A stretch of 64,000 nucleotides of DNA from Bacteroidia bacterium (GCA_030430205.1 JAUIGE010000021.1:62001-126000); one strand, 5' to 3'; counted from the first letter of the stretch, positions 35,865 through 45,413 are shown. The notes: generated by a model from the letters alone, not told the origin. Program-made: numbers and translations.

Positions 35865-38765
35865 TTAGTGTCTTTTCCAAATGCTTACAGGCTGGGTATT
35901 CCAGACTTTATCGAGATGCGGAAACTGCTTATAAATGGCCATTAAGAGCAGCAAATATTCACTTTTATCTCCCTTGCTGGCGGTTCCCAACAGGCGATCC
36001 ATGATTTGATGCACAATCATGGCTGCCTCCGGGCTGTTTGTGGCCTGCTTTTTTAGAAAAGCAAGGACCCGCACTTTTGCCGCCCGATTTTGGTTAACCG
36101 TTGAAAGAACGGTAATAAAAAAAGGCTTGAGCGATTCGAGTCGATCTATATGCTGATCCGCGTAGCGGTCCAGAAAATTGCTGGCAAAAAGCTGCATAGC
36201 CGGCGCAGGATGCTCGCTGAGTTTGAGCAGATACTCGGGTCCATCTTTTTCCTCGAAAAAGTGCGTGATCATTTTCTGGCCAAACGCCTGTACTTCAGGC
36301 CTTACGCTATCACACAGGCTTATTAAAAGATCTGTGGTCCAATCTTTGGCTTCAAATTCTTTTTGGAAAAAGTCAAAAGCAAACTGTTGGGTATCAGGCC
36401 AATCTGTGTCAAGGATATTCAGCGCAATTTCACGCTCGTATTTGATTCGGGCGACATGATTTCGAAAATAAGCCTGGCAAAACTGTCTTAAACTCAGGAG
36501 CTCATGTTTTCCAAAAGCAATGATCTGCTCCATGCTTTGGCTGGAGATATCCAGGTTTTCGATTAAATAGGTAGCTCCTATTTCCTGCGAAGAGCTATAG
36601 GCTAGCTCCAGCAGCTGGAAGGCAAGCCTTTTGGCTTCAGGGCTTTTCTCTGCCAGCAAGCTGGCGGTTAATTCCTGCGCACTGGCGCGTATTTCCGCTT
36701 CCTCAGCTTCGCAAAGCTGCAACAGCAATGTCTGTTTGGTGGCCAGTTGCGCTTTGTCCAGTTTGCTGAAAAGGCGAATCCCCCATACCCTGAGTGCTGA
36801 AGAGTCCGACCCTAACAGGCTTTGAAAGATGCTTTCAGGAAGGGAGGAAGCAGGGATATCTGTATGGATCAGGATACTGGCTCCCAGAATCTTTAATTTT
36901 TCATCATCCCGGTCAAGGAATTGCTGAATAAGTTCGAGGGAAATGTGGGATAGCGCTTTATCGAAAATTGCTTTTAGACTTTCTATGATGAGAGAGGGTT
37001 CCTCATTTCCCCTAAACTCAAGCAATACTTTTTGAAAAAGTCTTTCACAGATCGAAATCGCCCGCTTATCTGAGAAAATCTGATCAGCAAGGCTATCCCT
37101 GAGCCAGCTGTGAAGGGCTGCTTCAGGAAGGAGCAATAAATCAATAAGGAAATCGTCATCTGAAAAATAGGCTTGAGGCTCCTCGTTTACCCATGCTCTG
37201 GCCTGAAGCCAGGCCGCTTCAAGTTGACAAGACATCATGGCCAGGACGAGTTCGGTAGAGGGCTGATCAGGCCGATATATCCTTTTTGCGAAGCCCAAGG
37301 CCAGTTCCTGTATGTCTGCGAAGCTGCTTGCAAATAATGCCTTAACATTTGTCAGTGTCAGTAAACTATCCAGTGCAGGATTGGCCAGGATCGCCTTGGT
37401 TGCAAAGGCATGAACCTGCGCAGCCTTGGCTTTTTGAAGCAATTGCATCAGGATGTCTCCTGCCTGATCCCATAGTTCAGGGAAGGCTTCTTCCCTTTCG
37501 GGAGGAGGTTCTGCACCCGGGATATATCCCTCTGTACATATCCAGGCTGTTTGTTGAGCATTCAATTCATAGCGCGAACTATGAGCAAACAGGATATAAA
37601 AAAAACTGAGGTATCGTGCATTTTTGTCAAAATGAATCCGTTGAGTATGGGGCGTAAACCGCCTGCTGGACTGATCAAATGAATAGCTAAGCCGCTCGAT
37701 GACATCTGGTTTTTGTGCATCTAACTCATCATCAAAGCTGAGCAAAAGATGGCTGGCAAGCTGAACATAATTGGGGTCTGCCGCTCCACCCAGCCTTTCA
37801 AGCTTTCTGATCAATCGCCGAAGCAAATAACTTCTGGTTCGCTTACCATATGCCCGAGGCGCATTTTCTGTCTTCAGGTCTGCCGCCCGCTCCAGCTTAT
37901 GGGCTATCAATGCCCAAAAGGGGGCATCATCCTGCCATTCAGCCAATTTGAAAATATACCTGAAACTTGTCCTGTAGGGAGGGGATTGGAGGGATAATTC
38001 GCTCAATAGCTCATAGAGTCCCAAAGCGTATTCTTCCTTTCTGTCTTTAAGTAAATACCTGATAAGCAATGCCTGGGGATGAGGCTGTTGGCTAAGTATC
38101 TGCTTTTGTGAAAAGATAGAAAGCTGAGAGCTCAGCTGATCCTCAATGGCTTTCCGGATGTCTTCCCTGCCAGTCTTTAAGAGCGCCGCCGATGCAAGCC
38201 TGTGAATATGAGAAGGAAGTCCCGGATCATCTTTCCATTTTAGGTAAAAAGCTTCTGCTTGTTGGGACGCTAACCTGCTCAGGGTCCATATCAGGCTATA
38301 AATCAAGGTTTCGTCAACCGTTGAGCAAAGTTGCAGCAATGCTTTTTCCGCAGACTGCAATTTCAATTCTCCTGCCCGCCAAACAACCCTCGAAAGCGAC
38401 CAATCGCTTTTCATTTCTTCGCCATGTATGGCAGCGTTTAAGCGTTTTAGAATAGCCTTTTCACGCGCATCTTCTCCCTCTTTTGCGGGGAACAAAGTTT
38501 CTCCTTGTGAGGAAGTATTGCTTTCAGGTAATTCTCTATAGCCTTTTTGACTTTTCTCCCTGAGTAAGGTCGTGAAAATGCGATCAGCTTTTTCTTTGCT
38601 TACGGGTAAGGGGGTTTTGGTGCCTTCCCGAAGCGTTAAACCCCTTCTTCCAAATCTAAAATTTACGATAAACTGATCTTCCCCTACCTTATATTGCTCT
38701 ATTATATAGACTTTGTCTGAGTTTTCAGTTTGATAATAAAGTGATATGGATTGGGTTATTTTCAC
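35865..38765 (-). CDS. WGR-domain and HEAT/ARM-like repeat protein of the retron system
   Basis: The 966-residue protein begins with a WGR domain (about 1-80: YYQTENSDKVYIIEQY, then FRFGRRGLTLREGTK with FGRRG at 38-42 in the place of WGRxG). The rest is almost entirely short amphipathic helix pairs (for example LRVWGIRLFSKLDKAQLATKQ, ILGASILIHTDIP), as in HEAT/ARM solenoids. It starts with GTG at 38765; no in-frame ATG is nearby. WGR domains occur in PARPs and in bacterial defence and DNA-repair proteins, where they sense nucleic acid ends. Being first in the operon with the SWIM protein, RNA and RT, it matches the ARM partner of type XIII retrons. Confidence 0.87.
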   Translation of the reverse strand: MKITQSISLYYQTENSDKVYIIEQYKVGEDQFIVNFRFGRRGLTLREGTKTPLPVSKEKADRIFTTLLREKSQKGYRELPESNTSSQGETLFPAKEGEDAREKAILKRLNAAIHGEEMKSDWSLSRVVWRAGELKLQSAEKALLQLCSTVDETLIYSLIWTLSRLASQQAEAFYLKWKDDPGLPSHIHRLASAALLKTGREDIRKAIEDQLSSQLSIFSQKQILSQQPHPQALLIRYLLKDRKEEYALGLYELLSELSLQSPPYRTSFRYIFKLAEWQDDAPFWALIAHKLERAADLKTENAPRAYGKRTRSYLLRRLIRKLERLGGAADPNYVQLASHLLLSFDDELDAQKPDVIERLSYSFDQSSRRFTPHTQRIHFDKNARYLSFFYILFAHSSRYELNAQQTAWICTEGYIPGAEPPPEREEAFPELWDQAGDILMQLLQKAKAAQVHAFATKAILANPALDSLLTLTNVKALFASSFADIQELALGFAKRIYRPDQPSTELVLAMMSCQLEAAWLQARAWVNEEPQAYFSDDDFLIDLLLLPEAALHSWLRDSLADQIFSDKRAISICERLFQKVLLEFRGNEEPSLIIESLKAIFDKALSHISLELIQQFLDRDDEKLKILGASILIHTDIPASSLPESIFQSLLGSDSSALRVWGIRLFSKLDKAQLATKQTLLLQLCEAEEAEIRASAQELTASLLAEKSPEAKRLAFQLLELAYSSSQEIGATYLIENLDISSQSMEQIIAFGKHELLSLRQFCQAYFRNHVARIKYEREIALNILDTDWPDTQQFAFDFFQKEFEAKDWTTDLLISLCDSVRPEVQAFGQKMITHFFEEKDGPEYLLKLSEHPAPAMQLFASNFLDRYADQHIDRLESLKPFFITVLSTVNQNRAAKVRVLAFLKKQATNSPEAAMIVHQIMDRLLGTASKGDKSEYLLLLMAIYKQFPHLDKVWNTQPVSIWKRH

Positions 38766-38933
38766 ACATGCAAGATGTGAATAATTATCTTAAAGTCAAA
38801 TATGATGGTTAATTATTTTTTTATCTTACTTTTAAGTTGTTGTTTTTGATTCTTGTCTGATCATGTGAATGTGTGATTCTTTTTTTAGCTGTTTCTCGCT
38901 CCGGCTATTTTTTTAGTTTGAGGAAAACTTGCC

Positions 38934-38943
38934 TACTTTGCGC
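38934..38943 (+). promoter_or_regulatory. Possible -7 promoter element for the TPR gene
   Basis: CTACTTTGCG resembles the Bacteroidota -7 box TAnnTTTG with one spacer base missing, and is followed by GCGCC as at other starts in this window. It lies about 32 bases before the ATG of the TPR gene. I see no convincing -33 element at the right distance. The 209-bp divergent region (38766-38974) must also hold the promoter of the retron operon, which I could not place. Confidence 0.3.
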
Positions 38944-38974
38944 CATCAAGCAATACTCCAGATTCTAATTTCCT

Positions 38975-39937
38975 ATGAAAGCAAAGCTCTTGTTATCATC
39001 TTTTTTCCTCCTCATGGGTTTTTCCACTTTTGCGCAATCTCGCCTGGATTCCTTGCAGGAAGTGCTGGCAGATATGCCGGCGGATACGGCCAAGGTGAAG
39101 TTGCTCCTGGAAATCAGTCAGGAATATTTGGGCGATGATATAGAAGCGGCCACCGCTTACCTGGATGAAGCCTACCAGCTGGCTGATCGGCTTGATGAAA
39201 GATCAGCGCTGAATGAAGTAGGCATGGCCTACAACCTGCTCGCAGCCGCTTATGGCGACGGGCAAAATATTGCCAGAAGCAAATGGTATTACCAAAAGGC
39301 CCTGCGCATCTTTAGCAGCATCGAAAACAGCTATGCCGTGGCGACCCTTTCAGCCAACATTGGAGATATCTACCTGGGCCAGGATAGCAACCAGCTGGCG
39401 GAGCGATACTATCAGCAGGCTTTGCCTGTGCTGGAAGCCGCGGGCGAGCGCGGAAGTTACCTACAGGTCCAACTGAAAAGGGCGATCAATCTGGGGCAGC
39501 AGAGGAAATTCCGGGCGCTATGCGCCTTGTTGGAACCCCTTGAAAAGGAGATGATAGCTTCAGGGGACATCTATATGCGACAGACTGTTTATGCTGTTTT
39601 GAGTGATGCGAATGCAGAAAGGACAAAATTTCAATCCGCCTATCGTTATTCTGTCAAGGCGGCCATGATTACAGATAGCATCTGTGGCCTTGAATTGCGG
39701 GATAGCCGGGAATCCCTTGCAGAAATGGATTCGATTTTTAGGCAAAAATTGACAGAGGCGGAAGCAGTCAAACCTAAAGTCGCGGGTGGCCATACTTTTG
39801 AATATATCAAAAGAACGGATGCTTACCGGGGATTCATTTTTGGAGGAATCCTTGTTTTGGCCCTGCTGATCGTGCTGGGGATTCAGGCGGGGAAGATTAG
39901 GCGGCAGCGGCGCCATATTGCGGATTTGGAGGCTTAG
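38975..39937 (+). CDS. TPR-repeat protein with C-terminal membrane helix
   Basis: A 320-residue protein with a signal peptide (MKAKLLLSSFFLLMGFSTFAQ), tetratricopeptide helices (about 40-230; NLLAAAYGDGQNIARSKWYYQKALRIF is a clear TPR) and one membrane helix near 285-305 followed by a short basic tail (GKIRRQRRHIADLEA). This is the layout of the sensor half of Bacteroidota TPR histidine kinases or LuxR/LytTR regulators, where the tail continues into a coiled coil and an output domain. Here the frame stops right after the tail, so it may be a truncated sensor or a stand-alone membrane TPR protein. A degenerate copy of its last codons occurs at 41141. Confidence 0.75.
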   Translation: MKAKLLLSSFFLLMGFSTFAQSRLDSLQEVLADMPADTAKVKLLLEISQEYLGDDIEAATAYLDEAYQLADRLDERSALNEVGMAYNLLAAAYGDGQNIARSKWYYQKALRIFSSIENSYAVATLSANIGDIYLGQDSNQLAERYYQQALPVLEAAGERGSYLQVQLKRAINLGQQRKFRALCALLEPLEKEMIASGDIYMRQTVYAVLSDANAERTKFQSAYRYSVKAAMITDSICGLELRDSRESLAEMDSIFRQKLTEAEAVKPKVAGGHTFEYIKRTDAYRGFIFGGILVLALLIVLGIQAGKIRRQRRHIADLEA

Positions 39938-40135
39938 GCAAAAAGGGAAGCAGTAATCATCCTTTGATTATAAAAACGAGTTTTTAGAACAATATAGTTT
40001 GTTATTTTAAACTTTTAATGATAAGCGTAATTGCTTAGTTAAACACTAATATCCATGCCTAAAACAAGCCAGGAAATATTTCAATTTTCAGAATAGACTA
40101 CCTTAAATTCATATTTAATTATCAAATTAAATAAT

Positions 40136-41134
40136 ATGAAAAATATAATTTATGTTGGATTAATCTTAATGGTTCAAATCTCGACTGCTTTTAATTGTTT
40201 TGGTCAAAGTTACGAACCAATGGTGGTAGAAGGAGCAAGGTGGCGAGTTTTTTTAATAACCCCTAACGCCATTCCCTCTTATCCTTATACTAGTGTATAT
40301 GAGTACTTTATTGATGCGGACACAACTATTAATGCTGTAGAGTATAAAAAAGTTTTTTATAGAGAACTTGAGTCAGCAAATCAAAACTATAAAGCTCCTT
40401 TTCTTCCTAAAAGTGAATCAATGATAATTGGTTATTTACGTGAAGATACACTTCAAAAAAAGGTTTATGCCATAGTTTTGGGTAATTCATTTAGTTGTCC
40501 GTTAGAGCAAGAGACTCTATTATTTGATTTTAGTTTGACCATTGGAGACACATTAAGGTCGTGTTTGATTTTTTCTGGAGAAAGCTCCTTGTTAGATACT
40601 TCATATGCATATAAACCAGGTGGATTAACTACACCTACTTTTCACTTTACAGATCATGTAAAAGTCATGTCATATAATACGACTTTTGGAGATTTGTTTT
40701 TAATAGAAGGTATTGGTTCATCATGGGGATTATTTGAGTCTCTATTTAGTTTTGATTATCAATATAAGCTGGATTATTACTGCAGAGGGACAGAAGGAGA
40801 ATGTGAGATTGTAACTGGTATTTCTTCAACAGATTTTATTAATAAAAAAATCAAGCTTTGGGTTCAGGATGAAAAGCTTTACTTAAAAGTTCCTGATTTC
40901 CTTATGACTTCTGATATAATTATTGAATTGTATGATATAAATGGCCAGAAAATAATAAGTAAAAATGAAATCGATAATAGGGGGCTAGACCACATACAAG
41001 AAGAAAACATAAATTATTTTCCTGATATTACTCAAGAACTTGACCTTGGAAATTTGCCATCAGGTGTGTATATATTAAGGCTAATAGGAGAAGGTGGAGA
41101 GGAGCATACCAAGAAATTTATAGTCCAAAGGTAA
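40136..41134 (+). CDS. AT-rich secreted protein with T9SS sorting domain
   Basis: A 332-residue protein with an N-terminal signal peptide (MKNIIYVGLILMVQIS ... FGQS) and a C-terminal T9SS type A sorting domain (KLYLKVPDF ... IIIELYDINGQKII ... LPSGVYILRLIG ... TKKFIVQR). The middle, about 200 residues, has no family I recognise. Similar small exported proteins with YEYFIDADTTINAVEYKKVFY-type starts are common in Bacteroidota, often in paralogous sets. The gene is much AT-richer than its neighbours, and a relic of the preceding TPR gene's end lies just after its stop, so recent insertion into this place is plausible. Confidence 0.8.
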   Translation: MKNIIYVGLILMVQISTAFNCFGQSYEPMVVEGARWRVFLITPNAIPSYPYTSVYEYFIDADTTINAVEYKKVFYRELESANQNYKAPFLPKSESMIIGYLREDTLQKKVYAIVLGNSFSCPLEQETLLFDFSLTIGDTLRSCLIFSGESSLLDTSYAYKPGGLTTPTFHFTDHVKVMSYNTTFGDLFLIEGIGSSWGLFESLFSFDYQYKLDYYCRGTEGECEIVTGISSTDFINKKIKLWVQDEKLYLKVPDFLMTSDIIIELYDINGQKIISKNEIDNRGLDHIQEENINYFPDITQELDLGNLPSGVYILRLIGEGGEEHTKKFIVQR

Positions 41135-41137
41135 TGG

Positions 41138-41185
41138 CTTTTCAGGCGGGAAAAATCAAAAGGCAGAGCCCCCATATTGAGGACC
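41138..41185 (+). pseudogene. Relic of a TPR-sensor gene 3' end
   Basis: Reading the frame that contains 41141 gives FQAGKIKRQSPHIEDP, clearly related to the IQAGKIRRQRRHIADL end of the TPR protein that stops at 39937. At the DNA level 33 of 45 bases match (39882-39926 against 41141-41185). No longer open frame is attached, so this is a fragment left by duplication or by the event that placed the AT-rich gene between the two copies. Confidence 0.6.
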
Positions 41186-41290
41186 CCATTACCAAAAATC
41201 ACCCCATTCCTTAACATAAAATTGTTTGAGAGATAAGCGGATAAGGTTAATTTCATATTCGTTTTACATTTCCTCAAAATCCTCTCAATC

Positions 41291-42136
41291 ATGAAAAAAA
41301 TCCTTTTTCCCACCGACTTTTCAGAGACCGCTGACCGCGCTTTTATCTATGCCCTGAATCTGGCCGATAAGATCGGCGCAAGCATCGTCACCCTGCACGT
41401 TTGGCAACCCGTTGCCATGGACGATATGTATTCCTCCTTGCCTTATGACAAGATATATGAGATGCTTGACCTCGCCAATTTTGAAAATTACCGCGATGTA
41501 ATCCCGCATTTGCGCGAGTTGGCGGAGCAACACGGCCTTCAGCATATCCAGCTGAGCCATGTACTGGAAAGCGGCCTGACAGATGATACCATCCTGGAAG
41601 TAGCAAAAAAAGAATCAGCAGACATGATCATCATGGGCACCCAGGGAGCTTCCGGTTTGAAGGAATTTTTTATTGGGAGCATTACAGCAGAAATCATGGA
41701 AAATGCCCATTGTCCTGTGATAGGCGTGCCCATCAAAGGAGAGTTTAAGGATAGCATGAAGGACATAGCTTTTACGGTGAATTTCGAAGAGGAAGAAGCC
41801 AAAGCGCTAAGAGCTGTGATGGATTTTGCAGGATTATTTGGGGCCAATGTGCATTGTCTTCATGTCGACGTCAGTCATACACATGAGATGACGCATAAGA
41901 TGGATAATTGGAAAGCACAATTTACAGCAGATAAAAACGTACAGTTTGAAGTTGTTGATGGAACAAATGTCGTGAAAGCGGTGTTGGACTATGTTGACCG
42001 CAACGACATTGACATGCTGGCAATGCTGACACACAAGCGCAATTTTTTTCAGGAACTATTTACCTTTAGTTACACCAAAAAATTGGCGTATCATGCTCAT
42101 AAACCTTTGTTAGCTTTGCAGGCGAAAAATTTATAA
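41291..42136 (+). CDS. Tandem universal stress protein (UspA x 2)
   Basis: A 281-residue cytoplasmic protein made of two UspA domains. The first (1-150) starts KILFPTDFSETADRAFIYAL and has the ATP-binding loop IMGTQGASGLKEFFIGS, then AHCPVIGVP. The second (150-281) starts DIAFTVNFEEEEAKALRAV and ends LAMLTHKRNFFQELFTFSYTKKLAYHAHKPLLAL; its nucleotide loop is less canonical, so perhaps only the first binds ATP. USP proteins of this double form respond to stress and energy state. The next gene starts 3 bases after its stop. Confidence 0.92.
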   Translation: MKKILFPTDFSETADRAFIYALNLADKIGASIVTLHVWQPVAMDDMYSSLPYDKIYEMLDLANFENYRDVIPHLRELAEQHGLQHIQLSHVLESGLTDDTILEVAKKESADMIIMGTQGASGLKEFFIGSITAEIMENAHCPVIGVPIKGEFKDSMKDIAFTVNFEEEEAKALRAVMDFAGLFGANVHCLHVDVSHTHEMTHKMDNWKAQFTADKNVQFEVVDGTNVVKAVLDYVDRNDIDMLAMLTHKRNFFQELFTFSYTKKLAYHAHKPLLALQAKNL

Positions 42137-42139
42137 CAG

Positions 42140-42580
42140 ATGCTGAAAAATACAATTCTGACCCTGCTGCTTTCTTTGGGAATAAGCGCATTCGCTCAAA
42201 ATGATCCGACCCCCAATTTATGGCGAACACTCGCAGATGTGAGCTTTACCAAAATCCTGGATCAGGAATATGGCTACCAGGTGAGCTACCCTGTTTTTTC
42301 GGATGAAATACAAGCACTTGACGGGAAAGAAGTCATTGTAAAAGGCTATATCATTCCGATGGAGGAAGATTTGGGCTACTTTGCCCTTTCGGCTTTTCCT
42401 TACCAAAACTGTTTTTTTTGTGGAAATGCAGGTATGGAAACTGTCATGGAGGTTTATCCCAAAAAGGAATTGGACTATACGCCAAAGGCGGTCCGTATCA
42501 AGGGCCGCCTTAAGCTGAATAAAGAAGATATGCTCGACCACCTCATGTACATCCTCGAGGATGCCGAGGTGGTAGATTAA
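42140..42580 (+). CDS. Exported DUF3299-like protein
   Basis: A 146-residue protein with a signal peptide (MLKNTILTLLLSLGISAFAQ). Its mature part has the pattern YPVFSDEIQALDGKEVIVKGYIIPMEEDLGYFALSAFPYQNCFFCGNAG (read in parts), which fits DUF3299-type small exported proteins with an OB-like fold and a CxxCG motif (CFFCG). The Cys pair may bind metal or form a disulphide. It follows the UspA gene by 3 bases and overlaps the 3' end of the converging hydroxylase gene by 4 bases. Function unknown. Confidence 0.75.
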   Translation: MLKNTILTLLLSLGISAFAQNDPTPNLWRTLADVSFTKILDQEYGYQVSYPVFSDEIQALDGKEVIVKGYIIPMEEDLGYFALSAFPYQNCFFCGNAGMETVMEVYPKKELDYTPKAVRIKGRLKLNKEDMLDHLMYILEDAEVVD

Positions 42581-44799
42581 CCCAATTGAGTTCCAATCGG
42601 GAATGACCGAATCCGCTTGCCTGTGGCAGCAAAAACGGCATTCGCCAGCGCAGCTGGCGTAGGGGGATAAGACATCTCACCCAGGCCTTCCGGCTTTTCA
42701 TCACTCGACACAAAATGTGTCTCTATCTCATCGGGTGCCAGCGACTGGCGGGCGAGTTGAAAGTCGTGAAAATTGCTTTGCAATATTTTCCCATCCTTCA
42801 AAGTCACACCGCCATACATGGCCGCGCCTATACCATCTACGATGCCGCCTTCTACCTGCGCTTTCGCGCCCAGCTGATTGACCACCGTACCGCAGTGCAC
42901 AGCGGCTGTCACCTTATGTATTTTTACTTCAGTTGCCGAAGGCATGGATATTTCCATCACCATGGCTACATAGCCACCAAAGGTGAAATGGACTGAAAAG
43001 CCCTGGAATCTGCCTGCCGGCGCTTTTCCCCAATTCCCTTTCTCCGCCGCCAGCTCGATGACCGCTTTCAGCTTTTTGCCTGAGATGGTCGGGCCACCAT
43101 GGCCATCGTAGGGAAATTCTCCGGGATTTTCTCCCAAAATCTCCAGCCTCAATTGCACCGGATCTTTGCCCATGGCATGGGCGACTTCGTCCATAAAGAC
43201 GCTATCAACGGTAGCGTTGGCATTGTGATAAGGCGCGCGCAGCGCGCCGTTGGGGATGTTGTGCTCCCGTATGGGAGCAAAATCCACCTGGTAATTGGCA
43301 ATGAAATTTGCCGGATAGTTGTGCGCGCCAAAACTTTGGCCAGGCTCATAGTTGGTATTCAGGGAACTGATTTTTTCATGCCAGCCGGTGACCTGTCCGT
43401 CTTTGATGGCGGCTTTTAGCTCATGGCGGGAAGCCATGCGGTAGGGATCATTGCGGATGCCATCTTCGCGGGACCATATCACCTGAACGGTTTTTTGGGT
43501 TGCTTTCGCCAAATAAACAGCATCTGCCACATAGTCTGCATAAAGCCTGCGGCCAAATCCACCGCCTATGCGGGTAATGTGGAAAGTGACTTTTTCCTCA
43601 ACTTCTTCGCTTTTAAAACCCATGATCCTGCCGGCATAATTGGCACCCCGGGCAGGCACCTGGCAAGGCGACCATATCTCAACACGATCTTCGGAGACCC
43701 TGGCCGTGGTATTCATGGGCTCCATGGGCGCATGTGCAAGGAGCGGAATTTCATAAACTGCTTCTACTACCTGGCTGGCATTGGCCATGGCTCCATCTGT
43801 GCTTCCATCGGTTCTCAAGGGTTTCGAAACCCTTTGAATCGCCTCAGCAAACATGCTTTGCATCTCCTCGGTGCTGCCAATCATGTTGTCCACTTCCGTC
43901 CACTCAATTTTGAGTTTGTGCCTGGCCTGCATAGCCGCCCAGCTGTTTTGGGCGATCACGGCGACGCCTGCCTTGAGCATGGAAGGCTCAAAATCGCCCG
44001 GATCCACGGTGATCACATCGATCACACCCGGGACTTTGCGGGCTTCGCTATCGTCAACTGACTTGACGCGCGCGTTGAAAACGGGCGCTTTGGAGATGGA
44101 GGCGAATACCATTCCTTCCACGCGGGTATCTATCCCGAAGTCCTGTTTTCCTGTGACTATTTTGGGGGTATCTATATTGCCACGGCCTTTTCCAATGATC
44201 TTCCAATCTTTGGGATCTTTGAGCTGAATGCTCTCCATATCGGGTGCTTCGAGCCCAGCGGCGGCTTCCGCCAGTTCTCCATAGCCGAGTTGACGGCCGG
44301 AGGCCGTATGTTTGACGATGCCCTTTTCAGCGATACATTCGCTGGCGTCTACCTGCCATTGGCTGGCAGCGGCGGCGACCAGCATGCTGCGCGCTGCAGC
44401 GCCTATTTTGCGTAGGGGTTCCCAGGCACGAGCGATAGCGGTGCTTCCTCCCGTCCACTGTTCTCCATATTTTTTATCCAAATCCCCCTGCTCCACTTTC
44501 ACATCCTTCCAATCCACTTCCAACTCCTCTGCGATAAGCATCGGCAGGGAAGTCTTCACGCCTTGTCCAATCTCTGGATTGGCAGAGATGATGGAAACTT
44601 TGCCATTGCTGCTGATTTGCAGAAAAGTATCTATCTCATGATAGATGGCGTTGGGGTCTTCTGCTTCAGGCAGGATAGAAGGTAGCTTGAGCGCCGCAGG
44701 CGCTGTCTGGCAGCCATAAAAGCTGAAACCCAATACCAGTCCGCCACCTGCGAGGCTGGATACTTTGAGAAAATCTCTTCTGTTTATTTGCTTTTTCAT
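42577..44799 (-). CDS. Molybdopterin-dependent aldehyde/isoquinoline oxidoreductase, large subunit (IorB-like)
   Basis: The 740-residue protein has a twin-arginine signal (RRDFLK, 7-12) followed by a hydrophobic stretch and YGCQ, so it is exported folded with its cofactor and may be lipid-anchored. It shows the xanthine oxidase family pattern for molybdopterin binding ([52 protein letters not shown]) and the active-site Glu708 in GLGEMSYPP. Isoquinoline 1-oxidoreductase-type enzymes are the best match, with the small iron-sulphur subunit encoded just upstream and overlapping by 4 bases. The substrate is unknown. No XdhC-like maturation gene is adjacent. Confidence 0.92.
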   Translation of the reverse strand: MKKQINRRDFLKVSSLAGGGLVLGFSFYGCQTAPAALKLPSILPEAEDPNAIYHEIDTFLQISSNGKVSIISANPEIGQGVKTSLPMLIAEELEVDWKDVKVEQGDLDKKYGEQWTGGSTAIARAWEPLRKIGAAARSMLVAAAASQWQVDASECIAEKGIVKHTASGRQLGYGELAEAAAGLEAPDMESIQLKDPKDWKIIGKGRGNIDTPKIVTGKQDFGIDTRVEGMVFASISKAPVFNARVKSVDDSEARKVPGVIDVITVDPGDFEPSMLKAGVAVIAQNSWAAMQARHKLKIEWTEVDNMIGSTEEMQSMFAEAIQRVSKPLRTDGSTDGAMANASQVVEAVYEIPLLAHAPMEPMNTTARVSEDRVEIWSPCQVPARGANYAGRIMGFKSEEVEEKVTFHITRIGGGFGRRLYADYVADAVYLAKATQKTVQVIWSREDGIRNDPYRMASRHELKAAIKDGQVTGWHEKISSLNTNYEPGQSFGAHNYPANFIANYQVDFAPIREHNIPNGALRAPYHNANATVDSVFMDEVAHAMGKDPVQLRLEILGENPGEFPYDGHGGPTISGKKLKAVIELAAEKGNWGKAPAGRFQGFSVHFTFGGYVAMVMEISMPSATEVKIHKVTAAVHCGTVVNQLGAKAQVEGGIVDGIGAAMYGGVTLKDGKILQSNFHDFQLARQSLAPDEIETHFVSSDEKPEGLGEMSYPPTPAALANAVFAATGKRIRSFPIGTQLG

Positions 44800-45266
44800 G
44801 ATGGGGTTCCTCCTTTCTCTGCTGCGTTTTTGATGGCTTTGCGGATGCGGTTATAGGTGCCACAGCGGCAGAGGTTGCCTTCCATGGCTGTGATGATTTC
44901 CTGATCTGTAGGATGAGGATTTTTCTGGAGCAATGCTGCTGCATTCATGACCTGTCCGGCCTGGCAGTAGCCACATTGGGGAACGTCTTCTTCCACCCAG
45001 GCTACTTGCAAAGGGTGATTGCCTTCAGGGGAAAGGCCTTCTATGGTCGTGACTTTTTTCCCTTTTACCTGAGAAATCGGGGTGATACAGGAGCGAATCG
45101 CTTCGCCATCCAGGTGAACGGTGCAGCAGCCACATTGCGCCATGCCACAGCCAAACTTGGTGCCTGTAAGGCCCAGGATATCACGGATTACCCATAATAA
45201 GGGCATTTTGGGATCTGCATCCAGCTCCCGTGTTTCTTGATTGATGTTGAGGGTGTATTTTGCCAT
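44796..45266 (-). CDS. [2Fe-2S] small subunit of molybdenum hydroxylase (IorA-like)
   Basis: A 156-residue protein with the two cluster-binding motifs of the family: CGMAQCGCC with a later Cys (plant-type ferredoxin domain, residues ~40-62), and [10 protein letters not shown] plus CRCGTY (helical domain, residues ~99-140). It passes electrons from the molybdenum site of the adjacent large subunit. The two genes overlap by 4 bases (ATGA), indicating translational coupling. It has no export signal, so it would have to be carried across the membrane by the large subunit's Tat signal. Confidence 0.95.
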   Translation of the reverse strand: MAKYTLNINQETRELDADPKMPLLWVIRDILGLTGTKFGCGMAQCGCCTVHLDGEAIRSCITPISQVKGKKVTTIEGLSPEGNHPLQVAWVEEDVPQCGYCQAGQVMNAAALLQKNPHPTDQEIITAMEGNLCRCGTYNRIRKAIKNAAEKGGTPS

Positions 45267-45362
45267 TTCTAAAGCTTTTCAATTGAGAGTCAAAAGATAA
45301 TAAATCTGGGGCGTACTTGCTAGGGGGAGGCGAGAGGCGAGACTGGGAGCAGGACCTGGATA

Positions 45363-45413
45363 CCCAAAACCCGAAACCCGAAACCCGAAACCCGAAACTC
45401 AAAACCCAAAACC
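45363..45413. repeat. CCCGAAA/CCCAAAA heptamer array
   Basis: About seven heptamers (CCCAAAA, CCCGAAA x 4, CTCAAAA, CCCAAAA) lie downstream of the aminotransferase gene. The array encodes the last three residues of that protein (GFGF with the stop TGA on the minus strand), so the array has entered the 3' end of the gene. Confidence 0.9.

Noticed and set aside
38761-38781. TTCACA-N9-TGTGAA palindrome over the start of the WGR gene, resembling a CRP site
   Set aside because: The arms are in the opposite order to a CRP site (TGTGA first) and the palindrome covers the start codon. A 6-bp inverted pair is weak evidence.
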